64,000 nt of DNA from Thalassospira tepidiphila MCCC 1A03514 (GTDB taxonomy: Bacteria; Pseudomonadota; Alphaproteobacteria; Rhodospirillales; Thalassospiraceae). The DNA lies in NCBI RefSeq assembly GCF_001662875.1, contig NZ_JPVZ01000001.1, positions 248,001-312,000 on the forward strand, read 5' to 3'. Below are positions 1-10,255 of this stretch, piece after piece. Position numbers and translations under genes: made by a program. The notes under the pieces were generated by a model. That model was not told the origin of the DNA, searched no databases, and saw only the letters and a program-made list of their open reading frames with translations. Positions within the stretch are counted from its first letter, which is position 1; each line of letters begins with the position of its first letter.

Positions 1-69
1 TTGACCAGTCGCAGGCCAGCACGCCATAGTGCCCCAAACAGTAAATCATCATCACGATGCGGAGTGGAA

Positions 70-807
70 ATGACCAAGACAGTTCTGATCACCGGTGGAT
101 CACGCGGTATCGGACGCGCAACTGCTGTTCTGTTTGCTGCCAAAGGCTGGAACGTTGCGCTAAGCTTTGTTGGCAATCAGGAAAGTGCTGATGAAACATG
201 TGCGATGTGCGAGCGCGCCGGGTTTACCGGCAATGTGATTGCCCGCAAATGCGATGTCCGCGATGAAGACAGCGTTATTGCCCTGTTTGAGGCCGCACGT
301 GATCGGTTTGGCGCGATTGACGCCGTGGTCAATAATGCCGGCATTGTCGCCCGGCAAAGCACACTTGCGGATATGGATATTGATCGCATGAAAGCCGTGT
401 TCGATACCAACGTGCTGGGTGCCTATCTGGTTGCACGCGAAGCAGCAAGAACCCTTCGTTCCGGTACCGCCATCGTCAATGTTTCGTCCATTGCGGCAAG
501 GCTTGGCTCACCTGGCGAATATATCGATTACGCCGGATCAAAAGCGGCAATCGACACCCTGACCATCGGCCTTGCCAAGGAACTCGGTCCGAAAGGGATC
601 CGTGTCAATGCTGTCCGCCCGGGCATCATCGAAACCGATATTCATGCCAGTGGTGGCCGCCCGGAACGCGCCCATGAACTTGGCCCGAATTGCCCATTGG
701 GACGTGCCGGCGACCCGCAGGAAATCGCCCAAAGCATCTTTTGGCTTATCTCGGGCGACGCGTCCTATGTCACAGGCAGCATCATTGATGTATCCGGTGG
801 CCGGTAG
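70..807 (+). CDS. SDR-family NAD(P)-dependent oxidoreductase
   Basis: A 245-residue classical short-chain dehydrogenase. The N-terminal cofactor motif TGGSRGIG, the NNAG motif, the catalytic Ser (VSSIA) and the YAGSK (YxxxK) motif are all present, and the C-terminus ends VTGSIIDVSGGR as in FabG/glucose-dehydrogenase-like enzymes. The frame is open from base 1, but the ATG at 70 is preferred: GGAG lies about 5 bases upstream and the protein then begins MTKTVLITGG, as the family does. The substrate cannot be deduced. It converges on the histidine kinase gene, with about 50 bases between the two stops and no strong terminator there. Confidence 0.85.
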   Translation: MTKTVLITGGSRGIGRATAVLFAAKGWNVALSFVGNQESADETCAMCERAGFTGNVIARKCDVRDEDSVIALFEAARDRFGAIDAVVNNAGIVARQSTLADMDIDRMKAVFDTNVLGAYLVAREAARTLRSGTAIVNVSSIAARLGSPGEYIDYAGSKAAIDTLTIGLAKELGPKGIRVNAVRPGIIETDIHASGGRPERAHELGPNCPLGRAGDPQEIAQSIFWLISGDASYVTGSIIDVSGGR

Positions 808-856
808 CGAGAGGGATCAAGCCTGATACCCGACGACTTTCCGGATTTGGTTGCTC

Positions 857-3800
857 TTAGGGCGTTTCAGGCGTTTCAGGCTTTCCCGGCAAATCGGCAG
901 ATGCCATCGCCACGTCCTTTGTTTCGCCAAACACCGCGGCCAAGCCATCATGCAATTCAATGATATCAAGTGGCTTGGCCAGTATGCGCGCAACCCCCAA
1001 AGCATTGAAGGCGTCGGTCACTTCGTCTGAGGCATACCCGGTCATCACGACAACCGGAATATCATTGCCAACCTCTCGCAGCTTTTCGATCAGTTTCTGG
1101 CCGGTCATGCCCGGCATGGTCTGATCGGTCAGAAGCGCATCAAAATGTGCATCCGGTGCACTCAGCGCTTCGAGCGCCTTGGCGGCCTCGTTAAACGTAT
1201 CGACGGAATATCCGATCCGCTCCAACATCCGCGCACACAGCCTGAGGTTCTTTTCCTCGTCATCCACGACCGCAAGATGCCCGCCCGCACCTGCCGACAG
1301 GCTGCGGGTTTCGCGCTTTTCATCCGTGGCTTCGCGATCATGTTCGGGCAACAGGATCGCGAACCGGGTTCCCTGCCCCAGACGGCTATAAACCGATATC
1401 TCGCCCTTGTGCCCGGTCACGATGCCATGCACCGTAGACAGACCAAGACCAGTACCCTTGCCCGGTTCCTTGGTGGTAAAGAACGGATCAAAGATCCTTT
1501 TGGCTGTTTCCGGCTCCATACCGACGCCGTTATCCACGACGCTAATCTGGATATAGCGCCCGACCGTCAATAACGGATGTATTTCCAGACTGTCTTCGGT
1601 GACTTCGAAGCGGCTTGCCTTCACGCGAATTTCACCCTGATCGCCAACCGCATGACAGGCATTGGTGATCAGGTTCATCAAACACTGATCAAGCTGTGTT
1701 GCGTTGCCCATCACGGTCATCGATTTCGCCCCCAGTTCGACCTTGATCGAGACACTTGATGGCATGGACCCACGGGCAAAACGAACCGTGCCCGAAATCA
1801 TCGACCCGACATCAATCGGAGAACGTTCGGTTTCTGAATTCCGGCTGAATGCCAGAATTTGACGGACAAGATCACGTGCCCGATCCGCCCCCTGGCGAAT
1901 TTCCATAACATCTTCACGCAGCGGTGAATCTTCGGGCAAATCGGAATAAAGCAGTTCGGCATAGCCACTGATTGGCTGCAGGATATTGTTGAAGTCATGT
2001 GCGATCCCGCCCGCAAGAACACCGATGGTTTCCATCCGCTGGGAATGACGCAGTTGCTGTTCAAGTTTTTCACGTTTGCGTTCGGACTGAAGCCGCTGAA
2101 GTTCGGCAGACGCCCGTGACGCGAACACTTCGACAATTGATTTCGCCAGTTCCGGATCACCAAGTGGTTTATCCGATATGGTCACCAGAATACCGATCGG
2201 TCGTGCCTCACTGTCGTAAAGTGCGGCCCCGACATATCCAACGACATCAACGTCAGTGACCTTTTGGACATCCTTCATCAAAACGGAAAAATTGTCTTTG
2301 CAGACAAATGTGCCTTCCTTGATAACGCGTTCCGCAGCAGATCCAGCCAGGGCAAAATCAAGGCCACCGCGACTGCCATCCGGGGAATAGAATGCAACTG
2401 ATTTCACCCGGTCACCGACAAGTTCGGCGATATGGCAATAGGTCATATCAAGTGTTTCACACAGAACCTTTGTCAGGTTTTCAAAGAACCCGGCACCGAC
2501 CTGATAGCGGATACCACGATAAATGGATTCCAGTGTCTCCTGATGGCGTTCACGCTCTGTCACGTCCAGTGCGAAACTGGCGATACAATCCAGTTCGCCA
2601 TTGGCATCAAATATCGGGCTTTCATACCATTCGCAGATGATGCGGCTGCCGTCGCTTTTGACATTCTCGAACCGGTTATTGACGCTGTTTTGCGTTTCCA
2701 TGATCCGTTCGATCAGAGTACCAAGACGCGCCCGGTCTTCCTCGGGCACCAGAAGTTCAAGCTTCTTGCCGACCATCTCATCGGCATTGTAGCCAAACAG
2801 CTGACAGGCGGTTTCGTTCACCTCGATGATGGTTCTGTCCGGCGTCCAGTAAAACACCCCGATTTTCGCATTGTTGAAGTGCGCGCGCAGACGACGCTGG
2901 TTGGCCTCCAGATCACTTTTGGCAACCTCAAGATCCTGGCGATAGCGGATGCGTTCGGTGATATCGCGGCAACTGATCCTGATGCCGAGGTTCCCACCGT
3001 CGCTATCGGCAATCGGTTGCCATGACATGTCGATCCCGACCTTGCGGCCATCCTTGTGAACACCGGTGAATTCGCGGTCACTGCCTGACAGGCCATCAAG
3101 ACCTTCGTCAATATAGTGGCGCACACGGTCACGATCCTCAGGCGCAATAAATGACAGCGGATAATCACCACACGCCATGCATTCATCGACCGTGTAGCCC
3201 AGAACGCGTTCAATCCCCGGGTTTACCCAGATCAGTTTGCCATCAGGCGCGATCCAGCTTTCCCAGCCGTAGGTATAGTTGGCAACCGCCTCAAAGCGAC
3301 GGCGCGAGAAGCTAAGTTCGTCATTGGCTTCCATGACATTTTTCATGCCTGCGGCGGCTGCCAACAACCCACCTGCCATATGGGCGAAAACGATTTCCTC
3401 AGGCCGCCATGCTCTGGTCCGCCCGACAGACTCAAAGCACAATATCCCCATCCGACCCGCCGCCGAGATCAACGCAACATCAAGGATTGCCTTGATATTC
3501 ATCGGGATCAGATAAGCGTCTTTAAGTTCGGAAGTACGCGGATCTTCAACGGCGTTGTCCGCATCGATAATCTGCCCGGTTTCCAGCGCTGCAAAATATC
3601 GCGGCAGTACCGCGCGTTTCAAAATCATGCCATCGTGTTTCGCCGACGGATCATTGGCATCAAACAGCCCGACGCACTCAACGTCACCATCATCTTTTTC
3701 CAACCACAGACTTGCCCGTTCACAATTCATCAGATTGGCAAAACGCTTCAATGTCGGGCGGAAAGACGCATTTTCGATGCGCTCAAGTGACGAGAAATGG

Positions 3801-4444
3801 TTGGCGACTTCGGACGCACTTTCGCGGATTTGTTCAAGAAACTTTTTGCCCGACATCAGTTCGTTCTGCGAACGCAACTGGTCCATGCTGGTTTGCAAAA
3901 GTGCCTGCCGCATCCAGACGATCCCGACAACAAGTGATGCGGTCATCCAGACATACCCGAACAGCGCCGATCCCCAAACCGGCAACGTATGGGGAACGGT
4001 GCCGCTATCGGTGATCAAGCCCCCGTCGAGGTTGAAAACACGCATCACGCCGACGCTTGCAATCGCGACAACGCAGAACACCGCGTATCGAATGGTCACG
4101 GAAAATCGCCAGAACAGCGCCACGATCACGGTTGACACAATCATCATCGCCATGCCGCTTGCGGGCGAAAATCTGACGATATAAAGCAACGACATGCTTG
4201 TCATTGCGGCGACAATCACAACCGACTTGGTAAAGGTCGATAAGCGCTTGCGCAGTACGAGACCGGCAACAACAGCCAGAAAAACCAAAAGATGGATGAT
4301 CTCGACCGTGATCGAACGCTGGCTTGCTTCGCGCAACATCGAGGAAACCAGTGCGGGCAACCCGCCAATAGACATCACAAACAGCATAAAGTCTGCGATG
4401 CGGTTTCTTGTCCGGTCCAGATTGGCGCTTAATCTTTTTGGCAT
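857..4444 (-). CDS. Membrane hybrid histidine kinase (6TM-GAF-PAS-PAS-GAF-HisKA-HATPase-REC)
   Basis: A 1195-residue sensor kinase. Residues about 15-195 contain roughly six hydrophobic segments, followed by a GAF-like domain (about 220-370), two PAS domains (about 390-630; DITERIR and DVTERER ends), a second GAF-like region (about 640-790), a HisKA domain with phospho-acceptor His in [11 protein letters not shown], a HATPase with DNGVGM and GTGLGLS boxes, and a C-terminal receiver whose likely phospho-Asp is in [12 protein letters not shown]. The tail [10 protein letters not shown] comes from a short direct repeat. It follows the HD-GYP regulator by 19 bases on the same strand, so the two probably form an operon. 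The signal is unknown; the many sensory domains suggest integration of intracellular cues. Confidence 0.88.
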   Translation of the reverse strand: MPKRLSANLDRTRNRIADFMLFVMSIGGLPALVSSMLREASQRSITVEIIHLLVFLAVVAGLVLRKRLSTFTKSVVIVAAMTSMSLLYIVRFSPASGMAMMIVSTVIVALFWRFSVTIRYAVFCVVAIASVGVMRVFNLDGGLITDSGTVPHTLPVWGSALFGYVWMTASLVVGIVWMRQALLQTSMDQLRSQNELMSGKKFLEQIRESASEVANHFSSLERIENASFRPTLKRFANLMNCERASLWLEKDDGDVECVGLFDANDPSAKHDGMILKRAVLPRYFAALETGQIIDADNAVEDPRTSELKDAYLIPMNIKAILDVALISAAGRMGILCFESVGRTRAWRPEEIVFAHMAGGLLAAAAGMKNVMEANDELSFSRRRFEAVANYTYGWESWIAPDGKLIWVNPGIERVLGYTVDECMACGDYPLSFIAPEDRDRVRHYIDEGLDGLSGSDREFTGVHKDGRKVGIDMSWQPIADSDGGNLGIRISCRDITERIRYRQDLEVAKSDLEANQRRLRAHFNNAKIGVFYWTPDRTIIEVNETACQLFGYNADEMVGKKLELLVPEEDRARLGTLIERIMETQNSVNNRFENVKSDGSRIICEWYESPIFDANGELDCIASFALDVTERERHQETLESIYRGIRYQVGAGFFENLTKVLCETLDMTYCHIAELVGDRVKSVAFYSPDGSRGGLDFALAGSAAERVIKEGTFVCKDNFSVLMKDVQKVTDVDVVGYVGAALYDSEARPIGILVTISDKPLGDPELAKSIVEVFASRASAELQRLQSERKREKLEQQLRHSQRMETIGVLAGGIAHDFNNILQPISGYAELLYSDLPEDSPLREDVMEIRQGADRARDLVRQILAFSRNSETERSPIDVGSMISGTVRFARGSMPSSVSIKVELGAKSMTVMGNATQLDQCLMNLITNACHAVGDQGEIRVKASRFEVTEDSLEIHPLLTVGRYIQISVVDNGVGMEPETAKRIFDPFFTTKEPGKGTGLGLSTVHGIVTGHKGEISVYSRLGQGTRFAILLPEHDREATDEKRETRSLSAGAGGHLAVVDDEEKNLRLCARMLERIGYSVDTFNEAAKALEALSAPDAHFDALLTDQTMPGMTGQKLIEKLREVGNDIPVVVMTGYASDEVTDAFNALGVARILAKPLDIIELHDGLAAVFGETKDVAMASADLPGKPETPETP

Positions 4445-4463
4445 GAGTTATCGGGCCCCATTC

Positions 4464-5549
4464 TCAGACCAACTGGTCGGGCATGCTGTTGTAGATGCTT
4501 TCAAAGCGCAGATGATTATCGGCAAACAGTCCCAAAAGTTTCGGATCGAACATCTCCGGGGAGGTTCGCTCGTCACCTTTGGTGATGATATTGACGGCTT
4601 CCGTGTGGCCATAGGCCGGTTTGTATCGGCGCGCACTGCGAAGGGCGTCATATACGTCTGCCAGTGAGACGATCCGCGCAATCATCGGGATATCCGCGCC
4701 CGACAGGCCCACACAATAGCCCGACCCTTCCCAATGTTCGTGATGATAGCGCGCAATGATTGCGGCCTGTCCCAGAACCGGGTTGTCTGATGAATTGAGC
4801 ATCGCAAAGCCGATCTCTGTGTGGCGCTGCATGACCTTGAATTCGTCGTCGGTCAACTTCCCGTTTTTCAGAAGCACCTCATCAGGCACACCGACTTTTC
4901 CAATGTCATGAAGGATGCCGGCCAGACGGATTGTCCGTTGAACATTCTGATCCAGACCGGCCATTTCTGCCAGCAATTGGGAATAAAGACCGACGCGAAC
5001 ACAGTGCTCTGCGGTTTCGATGTCCCGATACTGGGAAATCAGGCTTAGCCGATCGATCATTTCCTGTTCGGCACCGCCAAGTTTGCGGCTGATATCATCA
5101 AGGGTTTTCGACTGACTGATATTTTCAAGTTCGAGTTTGCGAACACGTTCGACTTCGCGGTCCCGTTCCTGCAGTCGTGCCTGCGCATCCAGTGCGGCGC
5201 GTTCAAGATCGGCACGTTCAATCGGCTTATCAAGAAATTCCCGCACACCAAGACGCAGTGCCGTCACGGCATCGGTCTTGTCACCATCCCCGGTCAACAG
5301 AATGAATTCGAAATCCCGCTTGTATTCGTTGATTGCCCGTTTGACGAAGTCCAGACCACTGCAATTTGGCATGCGCAAATCAGAAACAACCAGACGCAAT
5401 GATGCGTCCGATTTTACTGTCTCAAGCGCTTCAAGTCCGTCAGATGCAACCACCACTTCAAAGCCGGCACGCTCCAAGATACGTGCCAGCAATTTTCGGA
5501 TCGGCGGTTCGTCATCTACAACCAAAATGCGACGTTCAAGCTCACTCAA
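4464..5549 (-). CDS. HD-GYP-type response regulator (REC-HD), variant GYP motif
   Basis: A 361-residue protein: an N-terminal receiver (VVDDEPP acid pocket, phospho-Asp in VVSDLRMP), a coiled linker, and an HD-GYP-like phosphodiesterase domain. The metal-binding HD (GILHDIGKVG) and HHE are present. The signature normally read as HHExxDGxGYPxGL is here HHEHWEGSGYCVGL, so the Asp is Glu and the Pro of GYP is Cys. Such proteins usually hydrolyse cyclic di-GMP. The start is a TTG; no better in-frame start lies upstream. It is first in an operon with the hybrid kinase, which may phosphorylate it. Confidence 0.85.
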   Translation of the reverse strand: MSELERRILVVDDEPPIRKLLARILERAGFEVVVASDGLEALETVKSDASLRLVVSDLRMPNCSGLDFVKRAINEYKRDFEFILLTGDGDKTDAVTALRLGVREFLDKPIERADLERAALDAQARLQERDREVERVRKLELENISQSKTLDDISRKLGGAEQEMIDRLSLISQYRDIETAEHCVRVGLYSQLLAEMAGLDQNVQRTIRLAGILHDIGKVGVPDEVLLKNGKLTDDEFKVMQRHTEIGFAMLNSSDNPVLGQAAIIARYHHEHWEGSGYCVGLSGADIPMIARIVSLADVYDALRSARRYKPAYGHTEAVNIITKGDERTSPEMFDPKLLGLFADNHLRFESIYNSMPDQLV

Positions 5550-6063
5550 TCACTCTGCCCCATGCCAGATACAAAATACTACGAGCGAATAGATAAAACC
5601 TATCCGTTGGTATTGTATATTGCAACATACGCAAAAAGTGTGAGATCGGTTCTCAGGCTATTTTTTGCCATGTTTCCAAGGGATTTCGCGGAAAAAGCAG
5701 TAAAAACCTTTGATTGAATTTTGATGGAGAAGTTCTGGTATCTCAGGGATTTCTATTCCGAAGGCTCGATTGCAATGCGAATCGGAGAAAAACGGCATAC
5801 GGAAAATCGATCAAAGCAACCGGATCGTGTACCCGGTCATCATGCAACAGCGACCGACAAGGCGGTTTTGGCGATGGGCGTTTCCGCGTTCCAGTGCGAA
5901 CCTGACAGGCATTGCCCGTTATCCGTGGGCACCTAATTGTCAAAAGTCTCGTGGCATTAACGCATAACGGCAATGCCACCCAAAAATCACAACGCAATAT
6001 CACATTGCCGCCAACTTGCTACACTTTGCAGCATCGTATCCATGCCTGGAGCTTGCGGCGAAG
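5550..6063. other. Divergent intergenic region with an 8-bp inverted repeat
   Basis: About 510 bases without a convincing gene; short frames on both strands lack ribosome-binding sites and recognisable protein features. It must hold the promoters of the HD-GYP operon (leftward) and the TSUP permease (rightward). The one clear structure is GTGGCATT (5951-5958) and AATGCCAC (5972-5979), an exact inverted repeat with a 13-base spacer, about 85 bases upstream of the permease. It could be an operator or a leader hairpin. Confidence 0.5.
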
Positions 6064-6819
6064 ATGGATGAGTTTTTCTGGTGGATCGTTCTGATTGGGT
6101 TTATCGCCCAATTGATTGATGGTGCCCTTGGTATGGCCTATGGCCTGACCTCAACTTCCCTGTTGATCACACTTGGCTTACCCCCCGCACAAGCAAGTGC
6201 GACTGTCCACGCCGCCGAGATTGCAACCACCGCTGTTTCCGGCACAGCCCACCATTTTGCACGCAATGTCGATTGGCGCATGGTCCGTCAACTGGCACTT
6301 GCCGGTGCAATAGGTGGCTGTGCCGGCGCTGCTCTTTTATCATCGGGGATCGGGGACTATCTGGCACCGTTTGTCGCGGTATATCTTAGTGCCCTTGGCG
6401 TTCTTGTAATTGCAAAGGCGCTTCGCAAAGTCCAGCCGCCTGCGGCGATCCGCGGGCTTACCCCGCTTGGCATGATCGGTGGATTTCTTGATGCAATCGG
6501 GGGTGGCGGCTGGGGACCTATTGTATCAAGCACGCTGGTCTATCGCGGCAATGAACCGCACCGCATGCTTGGAACGTCTGCCGCGGCCGAGTTTTTTGTA
6601 ACCGTGACGATTACCGTTACATTTGCCGGATCATTCGGACTGGAAAGCTTCGGGATGGCGGCACTGGCGCTTGTAATCGGCGGTGTGCCGGCCGCCCCAT
6701 TGGCGGCCGTGCTTGTCAAAATCATCCCGCGAAAGCCGCTTATGATTGCGGTTGGCGTCCTTATCGTCGGCCTTGGTCTTCTGGGGATATATCGCTTTGT
6801 CTTCGCCCTTATGGCTTAG
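6064..6819 (+). CDS. TSUP-family (TauE/SafE-like) membrane permease
   Basis: A 251-residue protein almost entirely made of hydrophobic helices (seven to eight), with the duplicated TSUP pattern: an N-terminal GFIAQLIDGALGMAYG motif and a second-half GGFLDAIGGGGWGPIV motif. Members export sulfite, sulfoacetate or other organosulfonates; the substrate here is unknown. The ATG at 6064 (MDEFFWW) is preferred over one at 6016, which would add a non-hydrophobic extension. The stop overlaps the convergent prmA stop by 4 bases. Confidence 0.85.
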   Translation: MDEFFWWIVLIGFIAQLIDGALGMAYGLTSTSLLITLGLPPAQASATVHAAEIATTAVSGTAHHFARNVDWRMVRQLALAGAIGGCAGAALLSSGIGDYLAPFVAVYLSALGVLVIAKALRKVQPPAAIRGLTPLGMIGGFLDAIGGGGWGPIVSSTLVYRGNEPHRMLGTSAAAEFFVTVTITVTFAGSFGLESFGMAALALVIGGVPAAPLAAVLVKIIPRKPLMIAVGVLIVGLGLLGIYRFVFALMA

Positions 6820-7697
6820 CCGACAACAAGTGTTGTCCAGTTTTCGACCTTGAAGCGATTGATCAGGGAAAGCCCGACATCGCGATAGGCTGACAGAACA
6901 AACTGTTCCTGATGGGCAAGAAGGCCCGAGAGGATAACAACACCGTTTTCCGAAAGAGTACTGGTCAGGTCATGCGCCATGCCACGCAGCGGGCGGGCAA
7001 GGATGTTGGCACAGACAATGTCGTAATACCCGGCATCACGAATACGGGCATCCTGAAAACCGTTTGAATGAATGGCGGTGACAAGATCGGCGATCTTGTT
7101 GGTTTTGGCATTTTCGCGTGCAACCCGAACCGATGCGGCATCAATATCGGCCATCATCACCGGACACCGCCAGGTTTTGGCACAGGCCATGCCCAAAATG
7201 CCGGACCCGCAGCCCATATCAAGCGCATTCTGACGCGGTCCGCGTTTGGCCAGCCAATCGATTGCAGCAAGACACCCCTTGGTGGTTTGATGCTCGCCAG
7301 AACCGAATGCCAGACCAGCGTCGACCTGAAGCGCTGTTTTTGATACCGGGATTTCCTCGTTCCAGTGCGAACCATGGACAAAGAAACGCCCGACCGAAAT
7401 CGGCTTGAAGCTGCGCAGGTTTTCGCTGACCCAGTCCTTTGGCTCATAGGTGCCAAAGGTCACGGTTGGCGTATCAATGCCAACTGCGGATGCCATGATC
7501 GACACCGCGGTCTCAACCGCACCCTTGTCAAACATCTCACCGGCAAAGCCTTCGATACGCCAAGGTCCGTCAGGATTACCATCACGCTCGAAATGCGAAA
7601 GCGCATCGCAATAATCAAACAGCGCGTCGGCAAACATCTGCGCATAGGCGCCATCAACTTCGAATTTGAAGTTATAGCAAAGGACGGGTTCGGTCAT
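6816..7697 (-). CDS. prmA: Ribosomal protein L11 methyltransferase
   Basis: A 293-residue SAM-dependent methyltransferase. The N-terminal half resembles the PrmA substrate-binding domain. The catalytic half carries the SAM motif LDMGCGSGILGMA, the acidic MADIDAAS that contacts the ribose, and the NILA motif (CANILARPLRG) typical of PrmA. It trimethylates L11 in the family. The start is placed at 7697 (MTEPVLCYNF) because GAGAAG lies just upstream; the 9-residue longer form has no such site. It lies 75 bases downstream of pcrA on the same strand and could be cotranscribed. Confidence 0.88.
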   Translation of the reverse strand: MTEPVLCYNFKFEVDGAYAQMFADALFDYCDALSHFERDGNPDGPWRIEGFAGEMFDKGAVETAVSIMASAVGIDTPTVTFGTYEPKDWVSENLRSFKPISVGRFFVHGSHWNEEIPVSKTALQVDAGLAFGSGEHQTTKGCLAAIDWLAKRGPRQNALDMGCGSGILGMACAKTWRCPVMMADIDAASVRVARENAKTNKIADLVTAIHSNGFQDARIRDAGYYDIVCANILARPLRGMAHDLTSTLSENGVVILSGLLAHQEQFVLSAYRDVGLSLINRFKVENWTTLVVG

Positions 7698-7772
7698 ATC
7701 GCTTCTCGCTCGTGTGGGCGGCAAATGTGCTCTGCCCGGTTAAATCGGTCATCCGAAAATGTTGTCCGGGGC

Positions 7773-10136
7773 TTACCCCGGCAGGATGAAGCTGTCGACC
7801 ACTTTCTTGGTGCCGACACTTTCGAAATGGATTTCCAGCTTGTTGCCATCGACCGCACGGACGGTTCCCGACCCGAACTTGCGATGGCGCACCGTATCGC
7901 CCACCTTGTATTTCGATGAATTTGAACTGGTGGAATAACTGGTTTCACCGTCGGGCTTCACATCAATCACGTTCTTGCGCACGCGATCCTGCCAACCGCT
8001 TGAGGCGAATTTACGATCCCCCGCGCCCGATACCGGATTGCGCGACGGCGTGCTGCCACTGTCGCTTGCCCAGCTTGGCATTTTCATCCAGTCATCGGCA
8101 CCCCATGCGCCTGGCGAATGATTGCCGCCATGTCCGCCAAGACCGGTATCGCTGCTGCGTTCGATATGCTCGTCGGGCAACTCATCAACAAAACGCGATG
8201 GCAGGGCTGATTGCCACTGGTTATAGATGCGCCGATTGGCCGCATAACAGATGGTCGCACGTTTGCGCGCCCGGGTGATCCCGACATAGGCCAAACGACG
8301 TTCTTCCTCGAGGCCCTTGACCCCGCTTTCATCCATTGCGCGTTGATGCGGGAAGACGCCCTCTTCCCAACCGGGCAGGAAGACATAATCGAACTCAAGT
8401 CCCTTGGCGGCGTGCAGGGTCATGATGGTGACTTTTTCCTCATGATCGTTCTGCGCGTTTTCCATCACCAGCGAGACATGTTCCAAGAAGCTGGTCAGGT
8501 TCTCGAACTCGCCAATTGCGGATACCAGTTCTTTCAGGTTTTCCAGACGGCCGGGCGCATCAATTTCCTTGGATGTCCGCCACATATCGGTATAGCCGCT
8601 TTCATCCAGAACGGTCTCAACGACTTCGACATGGCTGCTGTTGCCAAGCATTTCGCGCCAGCGTTTGAAATCCCCCAAAAGGCCGCCGATGCTTTGGCGC
8701 ATCTTGGGTTTGAGTTCTTCGGTATCCAACAAATCACGCGCCGCCGCCGGCAACGAAATCGCCTGGTCACGTGAATATTGATGCAATGTCTGAAGTGTTG
8801 CCTTGCCAACCCCGCGCTTGGGCACATTGACAATGCGTTCAAACGCCAGACTGTCATCGGGCTGCGCAACAAGCCGGATATAGGCCAGCGCATCACGGAT
8901 TTCCTGACGTTCATAGAAGCGCGGACCACCGACAACGCGGTACGGGATGCCCAGCGTGATCAGACGTTCCTCAAACTCGCGGGTCTGGAAACCGGCACGC
9001 ACCAGAATGGCAATTTGGGATGCGCCAACGCCCTTGCGCTGCAGGGCTTCGATATCCTCACCGATCAGGCGTGCCTCTGCTTCGCCGTCCCAGACACCTT
9101 TGACAAACACCTTGTCGCCAGTATCGATCTCGGTCCACAGCTCTTTGCCCAGACGGCCATCGTTAAACGTGATCAGTTTGGATGCAGCGGCCAGAATATG
9201 CGGGGTGGAACGATAGTTCTGTTCAAGCCTGACAACCTTGGCACCGGGAAAATCGGACTCAAAGCGCAGGATGTTGCCAACCTCGGCCCCGCGCCAGCTA
9301 TAGATCGCCTGATCATCATCGCCAACGCAGCAAATATTGCGATGGACCATCGCCATCGCGCGCAGCCACAGATATTGGGCAACGTTGGTATCCTGATACT
9401 CGTCGACCAGAATATAGCGGAAGGTGTTCTGATACTGCTTCAGGACTTCCGGATGCTGCTGGAACAGGGTCAGGCAATGCAGCAACAGGTCGCCGAAGTC
9501 ACAGGCATTCAGGACTTTGAGGCGTTCCTGATAAATCTTGTAAAGGTGCTTGGCCCCGCCATTGGCGAACTCCACACTTTCATTGACCCGTTCAGGTGTC
9601 AGCCCCTTGTCCTTCCAGCGCTGAATGATCCCCATAAGCTGCTTGGCCGGCCATTTTTTCGGATCGATCTGTTCGGCATCCATGATCTGCTTAAGCAGGC
9701 GCACCTGATCATCGCTATCAAGGATGGTGAAGTTTGACTTTAACCCGATCAGGTCGGCATGACGGCGCAACAAACGCGCTGAAAGCGAGTGGAAGGTTCC
9801 CAGCCACCAACCTTCAACCGGACGACCAAGCGCCTGTGCGACACGTTCCTGCATTTCCTTTGCCGCTCGGTTGGTAAAGGTAACGGCAAGGATCTGCTGC
9901 GGATGCAGGCGTTCGGTCTGTGCCTTGGTTTCCAGAAGATGCGCCAAACGCGTGGTCAAAACACGTGTTTTCCCGGTTCCGGCACCTGCAAGCACCAACA
10001 GCGGCCCGTCGAGCGTTTCGACAGCATCGCGCTGCTCGGCATTCAGATTGTCGAGATATGCCGGGGTCGGTGTATCGGCCAGACGCATTTCGGGGCTGGC
10101 GGCGAATTCATCAATTTCGAAGGGATCATCCATCAT
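7773..10136 (-). CDS. pcrA: UvrD/PcrA-type superfamily 1 DNA helicase
   Basis: A 787-residue 3'-5' DNA helicase with all SF1A motifs: Walker A (GAGTGKTR), Walker B (LVDEYQDTN), motif III (GDDDQAIYSWRGA), motif IV (LEQNYRST), motif V (TLHAAKGLEFDYVF) and motif VI (AYVGITRARKR). The C-terminus ends in a small Tudor-like domain (KVGDTVRHRKFGSGTV), as in PcrA/UvrD proteins that contact RNA polymerase. The expected role is nucleotide excision repair and clearance of RecA or stalled polymerase. uvrD is an equally good name. The first Met of a Met-Met pair is used. Confidence 0.93.
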   Translation of the reverse strand: MMDDPFEIDEFAASPEMRLADTPTPAYLDNLNAEQRDAVETLDGPLLVLAGAGTGKTRVLTTRLAHLLETKAQTERLHPQQILAVTFTNRAAKEMQERVAQALGRPVEGWWLGTFHSLSARLLRRHADLIGLKSNFTILDSDDQVRLLKQIMDAEQIDPKKWPAKQLMGIIQRWKDKGLTPERVNESVEFANGGAKHLYKIYQERLKVLNACDFGDLLLHCLTLFQQHPEVLKQYQNTFRYILVDEYQDTNVAQYLWLRAMAMVHRNICCVGDDDQAIYSWRGAEVGNILRFESDFPGAKVVRLEQNYRSTPHILAAASKLITFNDGRLGKELWTEIDTGDKVFVKGVWDGEAEARLIGEDIEALQRKGVGASQIAILVRAGFQTREFEERLITLGIPYRVVGGPRFYERQEIRDALAYIRLVAQPDDSLAFERIVNVPKRGVGKATLQTLHQYSRDQAISLPAAARDLLDTEELKPKMRQSIGGLLGDFKRWREMLGNSSHVEVVETVLDESGYTDMWRTSKEIDAPGRLENLKELVSAIGEFENLTSFLEHVSLVMENAQNDHEEKVTIMTLHAAKGLEFDYVFLPGWEEGVFPHQRAMDESGVKGLEEERRLAYVGITRARKRATICYAANRRIYNQWQSALPSRFVDELPDEHIERSSDTGLGGHGGNHSPGAWGADDWMKMPSWASDSGSTPSRNPVSGAGDRKFASSGWQDRVRKNVIDVKPDGETSYSTSSNSSKYKVGDTVRHRKFGSGTVRAVDGNKLEIHFESVGTKKVVDSFILPG

Positions 10137-10255
10137 GACCGCATATATATCACGCTGTGCGAAGGGGGCCAGTGTCGTTCCATATTGACCCGACGATTTT
10201 TACATTCTGCACCACATTGCGGGCATCAACCAAGCCATTCGCGGGAACGTTTGTA

